This document shows, one piece after another, positions 16,530 through 24,110 of a DNA stretch of 64,000 nt. Made by a program: the position numbers and the translations under genes. Positions within the stretch are counted from its first letter, which is position 1. Every line of letters starts with the position of its first letter. Source of the stretch: Sphingobium sp. EM0848 (GTDB lineage: Bacteria; Pseudomonadota; Alphaproteobacteria; Sphingomonadales; Sphingomonadaceae); contig NZ_JABXWB010000001.1 of the NCBI RefSeq assembly GCF_013375555.1, positions 1,798,001-1,862,000 of the forward strand. Reading direction: 5' to 3'. The notes beneath the pieces are model-generated. The model was not told the origin of the DNA, searched no databases, and was given only the letters and a program-made list of their open reading frames with translations.

Positions 16530-17890
16530 TGGCCCGCCCCTCCCTTGCGCATGTCGTCCAGCCAGCGGCGCCAGAAGGCTTCCTGGCAATATTCACCGTA
16601 AATGCTCGGATAATATTCGCCCGGCCCCTTCCAGTCGGGATCGGGCTCGACGCGAAGCTGCCCATAATGGAGCTGCGTGCCGAGGCGCCGGTTCCACGGA
16701 CTGGTCGCGGCGCGCGCAATGCCTTCCCAGACCGCCGTGTCGTCCTGCTCGAAAATGCCGCCAGCACCGAAACCGAACTGACCCGCCAGATAGCTGTCAT
16801 CCTTGTGACGCTGCGGCGCGCATTTCCAATCGAACTCCCACACCCACAATTCCATCACGCCGGGCGCGGAAGGCTGCCACATGCGGATATTGGTGAAGGC
16901 CATGGGGAACTCGCCGGACCGCGCAGGCTGCGGGAAACGCAGGAAGCTGAAATTGGGGAAGATGGTGCCGATGGTGGGCGGGACCTTCTTCATCATCTCG
17001 ATCTGCTGCGCGTCGAAGCGCGACAGGTCGAACTGCTCCTGCACCTCCGGCGGATAGCCCCAGAAGGCGAAGGGCGGACCGAACCAGTCATGCAGCGCAT
17101 GGCCGATGAAGCTGTGCCCGCCATCGAATTTATAGCCCCGCGCATTCGGCCCGGTTTCACGGACATCGCCGGGGATCAGCCCCGACAGGGTCGCCGAATA
17201 ATGCGCCGTGCCGACATGATAGGCGTCGCCGCAGAAATTCTCCGCCCCGCTCTTCCAGTCGGCGCGCACGATGAAACGCTCGGGCGGCCCCAGCACTTCC
17301 ATGCCGTCGGGATGCAGGTTGAAGATGCAGTCGAGCATCCACGCCGCCCCACCCAGATAGTCGCGCAGCGACGGCGCATTCTCATCGAGGCAGGCAAAGA
17401 TGAAGCCGTGAATGCTGTCGACCTTGGGCGCGCGCAGCAGGCCCCACTCCTTCGCATCCAGTCTGCCGCCATAGGCCTGCCGCATGTCGGGCGCGCCGAC
17501 GAAATCGCCATTATTCTTGTAGATCCAGCCATGATAGGGGCATTTGAAGTGCGAGGCATTGCCCCGATCCTGATGACAGACCTCCGTACCGCGATGACGG
17601 CAATGGTTGAGCAGCACATTGACGCCACCCTTGGGATCGCGGGTGACGATGACCTGATCCAGACCAATCTTGCGCAAGACATAATCGCCCGAATTGGGGA
17701 TTTCGCTGTCATGCGCGACAAAGACCCAGGTGCGGGTGAAGATACGCTCCATTTCCGCGCGGAAGACTTTTTCGTCGCTGAAGACGTCGACCGGCAACAG
17801 CCCTTCATCCAGACTGCGTTCCACCCGGTCGCAGAGGGCTTCGATATAGGATACCTCGTCGCCTTTATGGACTTCATTATATTTGAACAT
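16526..17890 (-). CDS. Rieske non-heme iron oxygenase, alpha subunit
   Basis: 454 residues from the ATG at 17890 (Shine-Dalgarno GGAGAGGG). The Rieske [2Fe-2S] ligands are Cys97-x-His99 and Cys117-x2-His120 (LNHCRHRGTEVC, FKCPYHGW). The mononuclear iron site is in FCGDAYHVGTAHY with His225, His230 and the bridging Asp222 that couples it to the Rieske centre. It inserts O2 into an aromatic ring to give a cis-dihydrodiol (or a hydroxylated product). The start overlaps the dehydrogenase gene by 14 bp. No ferredoxin or ferredoxin reductase is in the operon, so electrons must come from elsewhere. It resembles naphthalene/biphenyl-type oxygenases in layout; substrate unknown. Confidence 0.95.
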   Translation of the reverse strand: MFKYNEVHKGDEVSYIEALCDRVERSLDEGLLPVDVFSDEKVFRAEMERIFTRTWVFVAHDSEIPNSGDYVLRKIGLDQVIVTRDPKGGVNVLLNHCRHRGTEVCHQDRGNASHFKCPYHGWIYKNNGDFVGAPDMRQAYGGRLDAKEWGLLRAPKVDSIHGFIFACLDENAPSLRDYLGGAAWMLDCIFNLHPDGMEVLGPPERFIVRADWKSGAENFCGDAYHVGTAHYSATLSGLIPGDVRETGPNARGYKFDGGHSFIGHALHDWFGPPFAFWGYPPEVQEQFDLSRFDAQQIEMMKKVPPTIGTIFPNFSFLRFPQPARSGEFPMAFTNIRMWQPSAPGVMELWVWEFDWKCAPQRHKDDSYLAGQFGFGAGGIFEQDDTAVWEGIARAATSPWNRRLGTQLHYGQLRVEPDPDWKGPGEYYPSIYGEYCQEAFWRRWLDDMRKGGAGQ

Positions 17891-18716
17891 TGTCACCCTC
17901 TCCGGAAGGCAGTGGCGCGCCAAGCAGCATCCGGTTGAGCAGGCCCTGATCGGCGACCATGGTCTGCCCGGTCATGATCCGGTTGTGGCGCGAAACGAGA
18001 AAGGCGTAGATGGCCCCGTGATCCTCCGGCGTCGGCAGGTCCTGCAACAGGCTGATCTGGCGGAATTTGGCGAGGAAGAGGTCCTGCGGAATGTCCGACT
18101 GGCGGGCCGCTTCCATGCCCAGCGTAGCGGGGCCGCGCAACTGGCTGTTGGCGATGCCCGCCGGGGCGACGCCGTTGACGCGGATATCGGGCGCAAACTC
18201 GAAGGCCAGTTGCTGGACCAGACTGCGGATCGCGCCCTTGGTCGCACTGTAGATCGCGCCGCCGCCGTCGGCCGCATAGGCCGCCGTGGAAGAGGTCAGC
18301 ACGATCGCGCCCTTGGAAGCGCTGAGCATCGCATGGAATATGCGAGCGGCAAGGACATGCCCCTTCACATTGACGTGAAACAGTTCGTCGAACAGGCTGT
18401 CCAGCCGCTCGACCGGCACATCGCGCAACCGCACATTGCCGTCGAAAATCCCCTGAACACCGATCAGCGCATCCAGCCGTCCGAAGCGCGCCTCGATCGC
18501 TGCCCGACACGCTTCTAGGTCAGCGGCGCAGGTGCAATCCCCGCGCATGACAAGCGCGTCGGCGCCAAACTCTTCTGCCACCGCCGCAACCTTGGCTTCG
18601 GAAATGTCCAGCACCGCGACCTGAGCGCCCTCGGCCCGGCAATAACGCGCAACGCCAAGGCCAAGCCCCGATCCCCCGCCCGTCACCAGCACGACATGAT
18701 CGTCGAGCATCCCCAT
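17877..18716 (-). CDS. Short-chain dehydrogenase (cis-dihydrodiol dehydrogenase type)
   Basis: 279 residues. The NAD-binding TGGGSGLGLG is near residue 12 and the catalytic Tyr-x3-Lys is IYSATKGAI, with the Ser in LTSSTAAY. Members beside Rieske oxygenases oxidise cis-dihydrodiols to catechols with NAD+, like BphB and NahB. It begins 3 bp after the FAD monooxygenase stop and overlaps the oxygenase alpha gene, so it is a tight part of the operon. Its length (near 275) also fits diol dehydrogenases. Specificity is inferred from context. Confidence 0.92.
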   Translation of the reverse strand: MGMLDDHVVLVTGGGSGLGLGVARYCRAEGAQVAVLDISEAKVAAVAEEFGADALVMRGDCTCAADLEACRAAIEARFGRLDALIGVQGIFDGNVRLRDVPVERLDSLFDELFHVNVKGHVLAARIFHAMLSASKGAIVLTSSTAAYAADGGGAIYSATKGAIRSLVQQLAFEFAPDIRVNGVAPAGIANSQLRGPATLGMEAARQSDIPQDLFLAKFRQISLLQDLPTPEDHGAIYAFLVSRHNRIMTGQTMVADQGLLNRMLLGAPLPSGEGDNVQI

Positions 18717-18719
18717 GGC

Positions 18720-19862
18720 TCAGATTTCCCCCGCAAGCGCGAGGAAGGATTCCCGCATCAGCGCGGCATGTTCGGCCTTGTCGCCATGCTGCACCTCGAT
18801 CTCGCCCAGACGACCGCTATTTTCCACCACCATGCGGCAGCGGTCCCAGCGCCGTTCCTCGAACGCCGTCAGCGCCGTTTCGACACTGGCGGCCCCGACA
18901 CCAGGAACCTTGTCCAGTTCCTCCGCCAGCACGATGGCATCCTCGATCCCAATGCCCGCTCCGGACGCCAGATGCGGCGTGGTGGCATGAACGGCGTCGC
19001 CGATCAGCACGACCGGCCCGACATGCCATGGGCGCGGCAGCAACATCCCCTCGATCGGGCGGAAGATGATGTGCGAGTCCGGTGACAGCGCATCGCGGAT
19101 CGCCCGCACATCCTGCGCCGGGAAGGCGTCCAGCAACCCGCGCAGTCGCGGCAGGAACTCGGCCGCGTCGATCCGCTCGTTCACCGCCCGGTTCTCATTG
19201 ACGAACAAATAGATTTCATCGCGCGAGACGGGATTGACGCCGACCTTCAGATCATCCCCAACCCAGAGGATCGTGCCGGTGACATGATCCGGCCGCGGCA
19301 GCACCGCGCGCCACACGCCCTGCCCATTATAGCGTGGCTGCACGCTGTCTGGGAACAGCAGCGCCCGCACTGCCGAGCGCAGGCCATCCGCGCCGATCAC
19401 CAGATCATAACGCCCCCGCGTTCCATCGGTGAACTGCGCCTCCACCCCGCCATCCGTGCTGTCGAGCGCGGTAAAGGTGCAACCCAGCCGCGCCGACACC
19501 CCGGCCGCCAGCGCCGCTTCGGCCAGGATGCGCGCCAGCACGGGGCGCATGACGGCGGCATTGCCCGGCACGTCCGGTCCAGCGATGCGCGGCGTCGGCA
19601 GGGCGGCGATCACCCGGTCGTCAGGCGTGCGCAACTCCGTGCCGTCCCCGGCAAAGCCCTGCTCCAGAAAGCGGTCCAGCACGCCCAGCGTCTTGAGCGC
19701 CCGGAGCGTCGCTCCGCCGATGCTGATTCCCGCGCCATAGGTCGTCCATTCCCCATCGATCTCGACCAGATCGACCCGATGGCCGCGCCTGCACAGGGCT
19801 ATCGCGGCGGACAGGCCGGAAAAACCACCGCCCACGATCAATATGTCCAACGGACGGTCCAT
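18720..19862 (-). CDS. FAD-dependent monooxygenase (group A aromatic hydroxylase type)
   Basis: 380 residues from the ATG at 19862; a TTG at 19868 overlaps the preceding stop. The FAD dinucleotide fold is VGGGFSGLSAAIAL at residue ~11, the DG motif is LVIGADGLRSAVRALLFP and the GD motif is PVVLIGDAVHATTPHLASG. This is the salicylate hydroxylase / 3-hydroxybenzoate 6-hydroxylase type of flavoenzyme, which uses NAD(P)H and O2 to hydroxylate phenolic rings. A product such as gentisate would link this operon to the gentisate genes at 6441-8872. That link is inference; the exact position of hydroxylation cannot be read from sequence. Confidence 0.92.
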   Translation of the reverse strand: MDRPLDILIVGGGFSGLSAAIALCRRGHRVDLVEIDGEWTTYGAGISIGGATLRALKTLGVLDRFLEQGFAGDGTELRTPDDRVIAALPTPRIAGPDVPGNAAVMRPVLARILAEAALAAGVSARLGCTFTALDSTDGGVEAQFTDGTRGRYDLVIGADGLRSAVRALLFPDSVQPRYNGQGVWRAVLPRPDHVTGTILWVGDDLKVGVNPVSRDEIYLFVNENRAVNERIDAAEFLPRLRGLLDAFPAQDVRAIRDALSPDSHIIFRPIEGMLLPRPWHVGPVVLIGDAVHATTPHLASGAGIGIEDAIVLAEELDKVPGVGAASVETALTAFEERRWDRCRMVVENSGRLGEIEVQHGDKAEHAALMRESFLALAGEI

Positions 19863-19864
19863 GC

Positions 19865-20797
19865 TCAATGCGCTCCCCCAGTGGCGGCCACGCCCGGAGG
19901 CGGCCCGCCCGGCACCCAGTTTTCGCGCTGCTGGAACAGAAAGGCCTGCGCATTATCGGGATGGAAGGGCATGGCCCGCGCCACCCAGCCGTCATCGACC
20001 TGATCCAGATCGGCGTCATATTCGACGTTACAGCCCAGCGGGCTCTTGAAATACCAGAACCAGTTGGACCCCATGATGTGCCGCCCCGGTCCCCAGAAAC
20101 TGTCATGGCCCAGCTTCGAGAAACGGTCGCCCGCGCGCATCACCTCACCCGGCCCGCTGACATGGAAGGCGAGATGCTCCATGCCCTTCATATGCGGCGG
20201 CGTCTTGATGAGGAACAACGTGTGATGCTCATGCGTCCCCGCCGGGCGCATGAACGGCCCGCCGCCCAGCCGATCGGTCACGCGGAAGCCCAGACGGTGA
20301 TAGAAAGCCTCAACCTTTTCCACATCGGGCACGAACAGCGCGAAATGCGACAGGGTGCGCGGTACGGGCACGAAATCGTCCGCAAAGCCCATTTCGTTGA
20401 CGGCCCGCTCCACATTGCTGCGTTCCATCGATGCATCGAAAGCCCGGCGGCGTGTCAGCGCGAAGCGGAGTACGAAATCCAGATCGTCCTGCACCTCGAT
20501 CCCGCCGTCGGCCAGCCGCGTGACGGCGCGATCCTTTTCCAGTTCCGCCGCCACGGCATCCAGCGCCGCCTGATCGGCGACGCCATAGGTCGTGCAGCGA
20601 AGCCGGTTGTCGGTGCCCAGCCTATTGGGATAAGCGCTGTCATCCTCCGCCACGATTTCGATGCCGCTGCCGTCCAGCGCCTCGAACCGGCGCACATCCC
20701 CCGAAACAGGGACCAGCCCATAGTCGGTCAGATAGGTCGTCGCCTGCTCCATGTCCGCAACGGCGAAAGTGAGCGTATCGGGTCCGATGATGTTCAT
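19865..20797 (-). CDS. Extradiol ring-cleavage dioxygenase (VOC, type I)
   Basis: 310 residues, two VOC domains. The active C-terminal domain shows all three Fe(II) ligands at family-like positions: His151 (LSHFALFVPDVE), His208 (GMEHLAFHVSG) and Glu259 (GCNVEYDADL). Acid/base His and Tyr candidates lie in FHVSG and FWYF. It should cleave a catechol-type diol next to the hydroxyls. Between the diol dehydrogenase and an aldolase, it would act on the catechol formed from the Rieske product, like BphC or NahC. It is followed by the FAD monooxygenase with no gap, so translation is coupled. Confidence 0.92.
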   Translation of the reverse strand: MNIIGPDTLTFAVADMEQATTYLTDYGLVPVSGDVRRFEALDGSGIEIVAEDDSAYPNRLGTDNRLRCTTYGVADQAALDAVAAELEKDRAVTRLADGGIEVQDDLDFVLRFALTRRRAFDASMERSNVERAVNEMGFADDFVPVPRTLSHFALFVPDVEKVEAFYHRLGFRVTDRLGGGPFMRPAGTHEHHTLFLIKTPPHMKGMEHLAFHVSGPGEVMRAGDRFSKLGHDSFWGPGRHIMGSNWFWYFKSPLGCNVEYDADLDQVDDGWVARAMPFHPDNAQAFLFQQRENWVPGGPPPGVAATGGAH

Positions 20798-20823
20798 TTA
20801 TCCTCTCCTTTGCCCCTTGCGGA

Positions 20824-22293
20824 TCAAAGCGGCGTGACGCCGTCCCAGCAGAGATATTTGACTTCCAGAAATTCCTCGATGCCAAGGTGCGATCCTTCGC
20901 GCCCCAGCCCCGATTGCTTGACCCCGCCAAAGGGCGCCGCCTCGTTGGAAATGAAGCCGGTGTTGATCCCGACCATGCCCGCCTCCAGCGCTTCCGATAC
21001 GCGCCAGATGCGCGCGGCGTCGCGGCTGAACAGATAGGCGGCAAGGCCATATTCGGTGTCGTTGGCCAGAGCCACGGCCTCTGCATCCTCGCGGAAGCGG
21101 AACAGGGCGGCGACAGGGCCGAAGGTTTCCTCCCGCGCGATGTCGGCGTCCGCCGGGACATCGGCCAGCACCGTGGGCGCGAAGAAGTTCGCCCCCGCCT
21201 CGCTGCGCACCCCGCCGCACAGCAGCTTCGCGCCGCGCCCGATCGCATCCTCGACATGCGCCTGTACTTTGTCCACTGCGCCGCCATCGATCAGCGGCCC
21301 GATCTCAACGCCGTCCTCCAGACCGTTGCCGACCTTCAGCGCAGCAACACGCTCCGCGAACCGCTCGGCAAAGGCATCGAAAATACCGTTCTGCACATAG
21401 ATGCGGTTGGCGCCGACGCAGGATTGGCCGCTGTTGCGGAACTTGGCGACCAGCACGCCCTCGACCGCCTTGTCCAGATCGGCATCGTCGAAGATCAGCA
21501 CCGGCGCATTGCCGCCCAGTTCCATCGAGCAGGTCTTGATCGTCGCCGCCGATTGCTGGAGCAGCACCCGGCCGACTTCGGTCGATCCGGTGAAGGTCAG
21601 CTTGCGGACCAGGTCATGCCCGGTCAACCGTCCGCCGATGGCACGGGTGTCGTTGCCCGTCAGCACGCTGAACACACCTGCAGGCACGCCCGCGCGCTCG
21701 GCCAGTTCCGCCAGCGCCAGCGCGGTCAGCGGCGTCTGGCTGGCGGGCTTCACCACCATGGTGCAGCCTGCCGCCAGCGCCGGTCCGGCCTTGCGCGTGA
21801 TCATCGCCGCTGGGAAGTTCCACGGCGTGATCGCCGCGCAGACGCCGATGGGCTGCTTCAGCGTCACGATCCGCTGGCTGGTGAGCTTGGCGGGGATGGT
21901 GTCGCCGCGCACGCGGGTCGCTTCCTCGCTGAACCAGCGCAGGAAGGATGCCGCATAATCGACCTCGCCCAGCGCTTCGGAAAGCGGCTTTCCCTCCTCC
22001 AGCGTGATCAGGCGCGCCAGATCCTCGCGGGCGGCGACCATCAGCTCATACCAGCGGCGCAATATGTCGGCGCGATGCTGGGCCGACGTCTTGCGCCATT
22101 GCCCAAAGGCGCGGTTGGCGGCCTCTATGGCGCGGTCGGTTTCTGCTTCCTTGCAACGCGGCAGCACCGCCAGCACCGCGCCGGTCGCGGGATTGGTGAG
22201 GTCATAACTGCCATGCGACGTTTCGCCGACCCATTGTCCGTCGATATAGGCGGCGGTGCGCCACAGCGACTTGTCCGAAAGATTGTCCATCAT
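20824..22293 (-). CDS. NAD(P)-dependent aldehyde dehydrogenase (GabD-like)
   Basis: 489 residues, full length. TPWNFPAAMITRKAGPALAAG is the conserved early motif region, FTGSTEVG the coenzyme loop, MELGGNAPVLIFDDADLD contains the general-base Glu and NSGQSCVGANR the catalytic Cys. The closest named group by pattern is succinate-semialdehyde dehydrogenase, but in this operon it more likely oxidises the aldehyde released by the upstream aldolase, as salicylaldehyde dehydrogenase does in naphthalene degradation. It lies 13 bp after the aldolase gene. The substrate is inference. Confidence 0.93.
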   Translation of the reverse strand: MMDNLSDKSLWRTAAYIDGQWVGETSHGSYDLTNPATGAVLAVLPRCKEAETDRAIEAANRAFGQWRKTSAQHRADILRRWYELMVAAREDLARLITLEEGKPLSEALGEVDYAASFLRWFSEEATRVRGDTIPAKLTSQRIVTLKQPIGVCAAITPWNFPAAMITRKAGPALAAGCTMVVKPASQTPLTALALAELAERAGVPAGVFSVLTGNDTRAIGGRLTGHDLVRKLTFTGSTEVGRVLLQQSAATIKTCSMELGGNAPVLIFDDADLDKAVEGVLVAKFRNSGQSCVGANRIYVQNGIFDAFAERFAERVAALKVGNGLEDGVEIGPLIDGGAVDKVQAHVEDAIGRGAKLLCGGVRSEAGANFFAPTVLADVPADADIAREETFGPVAALFRFREDAEAVALANDTEYGLAAYLFSRDAARIWRVSEALEAGMVGINTGFISNEAAPFGGVKQSGLGREGSHLGIEEFLEVKYLCWDGVTPL

Positions 22294-22306
22294 CGCTTCC
22301 TTTCTT

Positions 22307-23329
22307 TCAACCGGGATAGCGGCCGATCATGAAGGCGCTATCCGGTTCTTCCGTGGTCGGGCATCCCGAAGCGGAAAGGCCCGCACGTAGAACCTTCATA
22401 TGCGCATCGGGTATCCGTGGCGTCGGGCTACGCAACGGACCACCGTTGAAGCCCGCCAGCCAGTCCATATATTTCCAGTTGGTCCGGTTGATGAAATTGA
22501 CGCCGGGCATATAGGCCGCCGTGCTGTTGCCCGCCGCCTTGCGCGCCGGATGCACCCGCCAATATTCCTTCATCGCCTCTTCCCACTTGCCTTCGCGCGC
22601 GAGGCCGAAGGCCTTGGGGAAATAATCGCCCATCCACTGGGTATAGCTGGTGCCCGAAAATTGCAGGTCCAGATGGTTCATCAGCGGAATGCAGTCCCCC
22701 TCGATCGGGCAGCTGATGACGACTTCATCGCGGAAGTGATGATACATTTCAATGAGGCCCGCGATCAGCGGAAAGCCCTGTTCCGACTTGACCGACACGA
22801 TATTCGGGCAGGCGTCGAGCAATCGACGGATCAGTTCCACGCCCATGCCCATCGGATGGAAACGCTCAAAACCCCAGAGCGGGATCGCGAACAACATCAC
22901 CGGCAGCCGCGTCGCGTCGCAAAAGGCCTTGCTATAGTCGAACACATCCTGTTCGCAGGTCGGCCAGAATTGCGAGGGGTAGGACAGCAGGACAATGTCG
23001 GCGCCCGCCTTTTCGGCCAGTTGCACCGCCTCGATATTCTCGGCCAGCGTGCCGAAACCGGCGTGGAAGAACAGGCCCAGCCGGTCGCCGGCCGTGTCCT
23101 TGGCGATGGCGGTGAACTGCGCATTTTCCTCCGGCGTGATCGCGACTTCGGTGCAGAGCAAAGTCCAGCCGAAGCCCAGTTCGATCATCTTTTCGATATC
23201 GTGCCGGATACCCTTTTCGTTCAGCGCCTTGAGGTCGGCGCTGTAACTGGGAATGGTCACGCCCGAACAACCGACCAGATGTTCTTTGGCCCAGCCGCGC
23301 AGTTCGCCATTATTGGTTACAGCCATCAT
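22307..23329 (-). CDS. Dihydrodipicolinate synthase superfamily aldolase/hydratase
   Basis: 340 residues of a TIM-barrel class I aldolase. The Schiff-base Lys is probably Lys181 in IVSVKSEQGFP. The usual YNxP tyrosine motif of DapA is not present (the place reads MLFAIPLWGF), so this is not a lysine-biosynthesis enzyme. Related enzymes include trans-o-hydroxybenzylidenepyruvate hydratase-aldolase, which releases an aldehyde and pyruvate from extradiol-cleaved bicyclic aromatics. The aldehyde dehydrogenase just downstream fits that. It is the first gene of the operon. Only about 20 bp separate its start from recombinase sequence, so the native promoter seems lost. Confidence 0.85.
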   Translation of the reverse strand: MMAVTNNGELRGWAKEHLVGCSGVTIPSYSADLKALNEKGIRHDIEKMIELGFGWTLLCTEVAITPEENAQFTAIAKDTAGDRLGLFFHAGFGTLAENIEAVQLAEKAGADIVLLSYPSQFWPTCEQDVFDYSKAFCDATRLPVMLFAIPLWGFERFHPMGMGVELIRRLLDACPNIVSVKSEQGFPLIAGLIEMYHHFRDEVVISCPIEGDCIPLMNHLDLQFSGTSYTQWMGDYFPKAFGLAREGKWEEAMKEYWRVHPARKAAGNSTAAYMPGVNFINRTNWKYMDWLAGFNGGPLRSPTPRIPDAHMKVLRAGLSASGCPTTEEPDSAFMIGRYPG

Positions 23330-23349
23330 CTTGTCCTATTTGATAATTG

Positions 23350-24102
23350 TGTGGATGGGCGGCATTCCGCCCCTTGGCTATCGGCCCGATGGCCGGACGC
23401 TCGCCATCGTACCAGAGCAGGCCGCCCTCGTGAGAGACATCTACCGGCGTTATCTCGAGGTCCGCAACGTGCGGCTGCTGGCCGAAGCCCTGCAGAAGGA
23501 CGGCATTCTGGCGCCCGAGCGAACAACGGCCACGGGAAAGAAAATGGGGGGCCGCCCGTTCACCCGCGGCCAGCTCTATCTGATGCTGGGGTGCCGGACA
23601 TATCGGGGAGAGGTCCGGCATCATGACGCCATTCATCCCGGGCTGCATGAGGCCATCGTCGGGCAGGATCTGTGGGATGCCGTTCAGGCCATGCTGGCCT
23701 CTAACCGTCAGGGCCATCGCTCCCGGCACAGGGCCGAAAATCCGAGCCTGCTGGCGGGCCTCGTCACCGACGACCGGGGCGAGCCGCTCGTTGCGGTCCA
23801 CGCCACCAGGGGCAAGGTCCGCTACCGCTATTATGTCAGCCGGGCGCTCCACCATGGCGAAAGCAGCGAAGGCATGCGCATCCCAGCCCGGGAGCTGGAG
23901 AATATCGTGGTGGAGCGGCTCGCGATCCTGTGCGGGGATCCGCTGCAGCTCGCCATCGCCATCGACATGCCGCTCGAGAGCGCGGACCTGCCGACGTTTG
24001 CCGCCGGCCTCCAGAAGCTGGCCGAGGCCGTGAAACGACGGGACGGCGACATTCTGCGCAGCCTTGTCAGCAGAATTGAAGTGCGCCGTGTGGAGCGGCG
24101 TG
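23350..24102 (+). pseudogene. Large serine recombinase, N-terminally truncated
   Basis: The frame resembles the middle and end of large serine recombinases: GGIPPLGYRPDGRTLAIVP, VRDIYRRYLEVRNVRLLA, the recombinase-domain GRPFTRGQLYLMLGCRTYRG, the LLAGLVTDDRG zinc-region, then LRSLVSRIEVRR. The resolvase domain with the catalytic Ser (about 140-180 residues) is gone: homology starts abruptly next to the 5' end of the aldolase gene on the other strand. The zinc-ribbon Cys residues are also replaced. The 3' end is merged with an IS21-type end and interrupted by the ISL3 element. It is a relic of a phage or integrative element and cannot be active. Confidence 0.82.
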
Positions 24103-24110
24103 CAAAATTG

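Noticed and set aside
22307..23329. Naming the aldolase NahE or DapA.
   Set aside because: The Schiff-base Lys is present but the YNxP motif of DapA is missing and the sequence around the Lys differs from the NahE sequence I recall; only the superfamily is safe.
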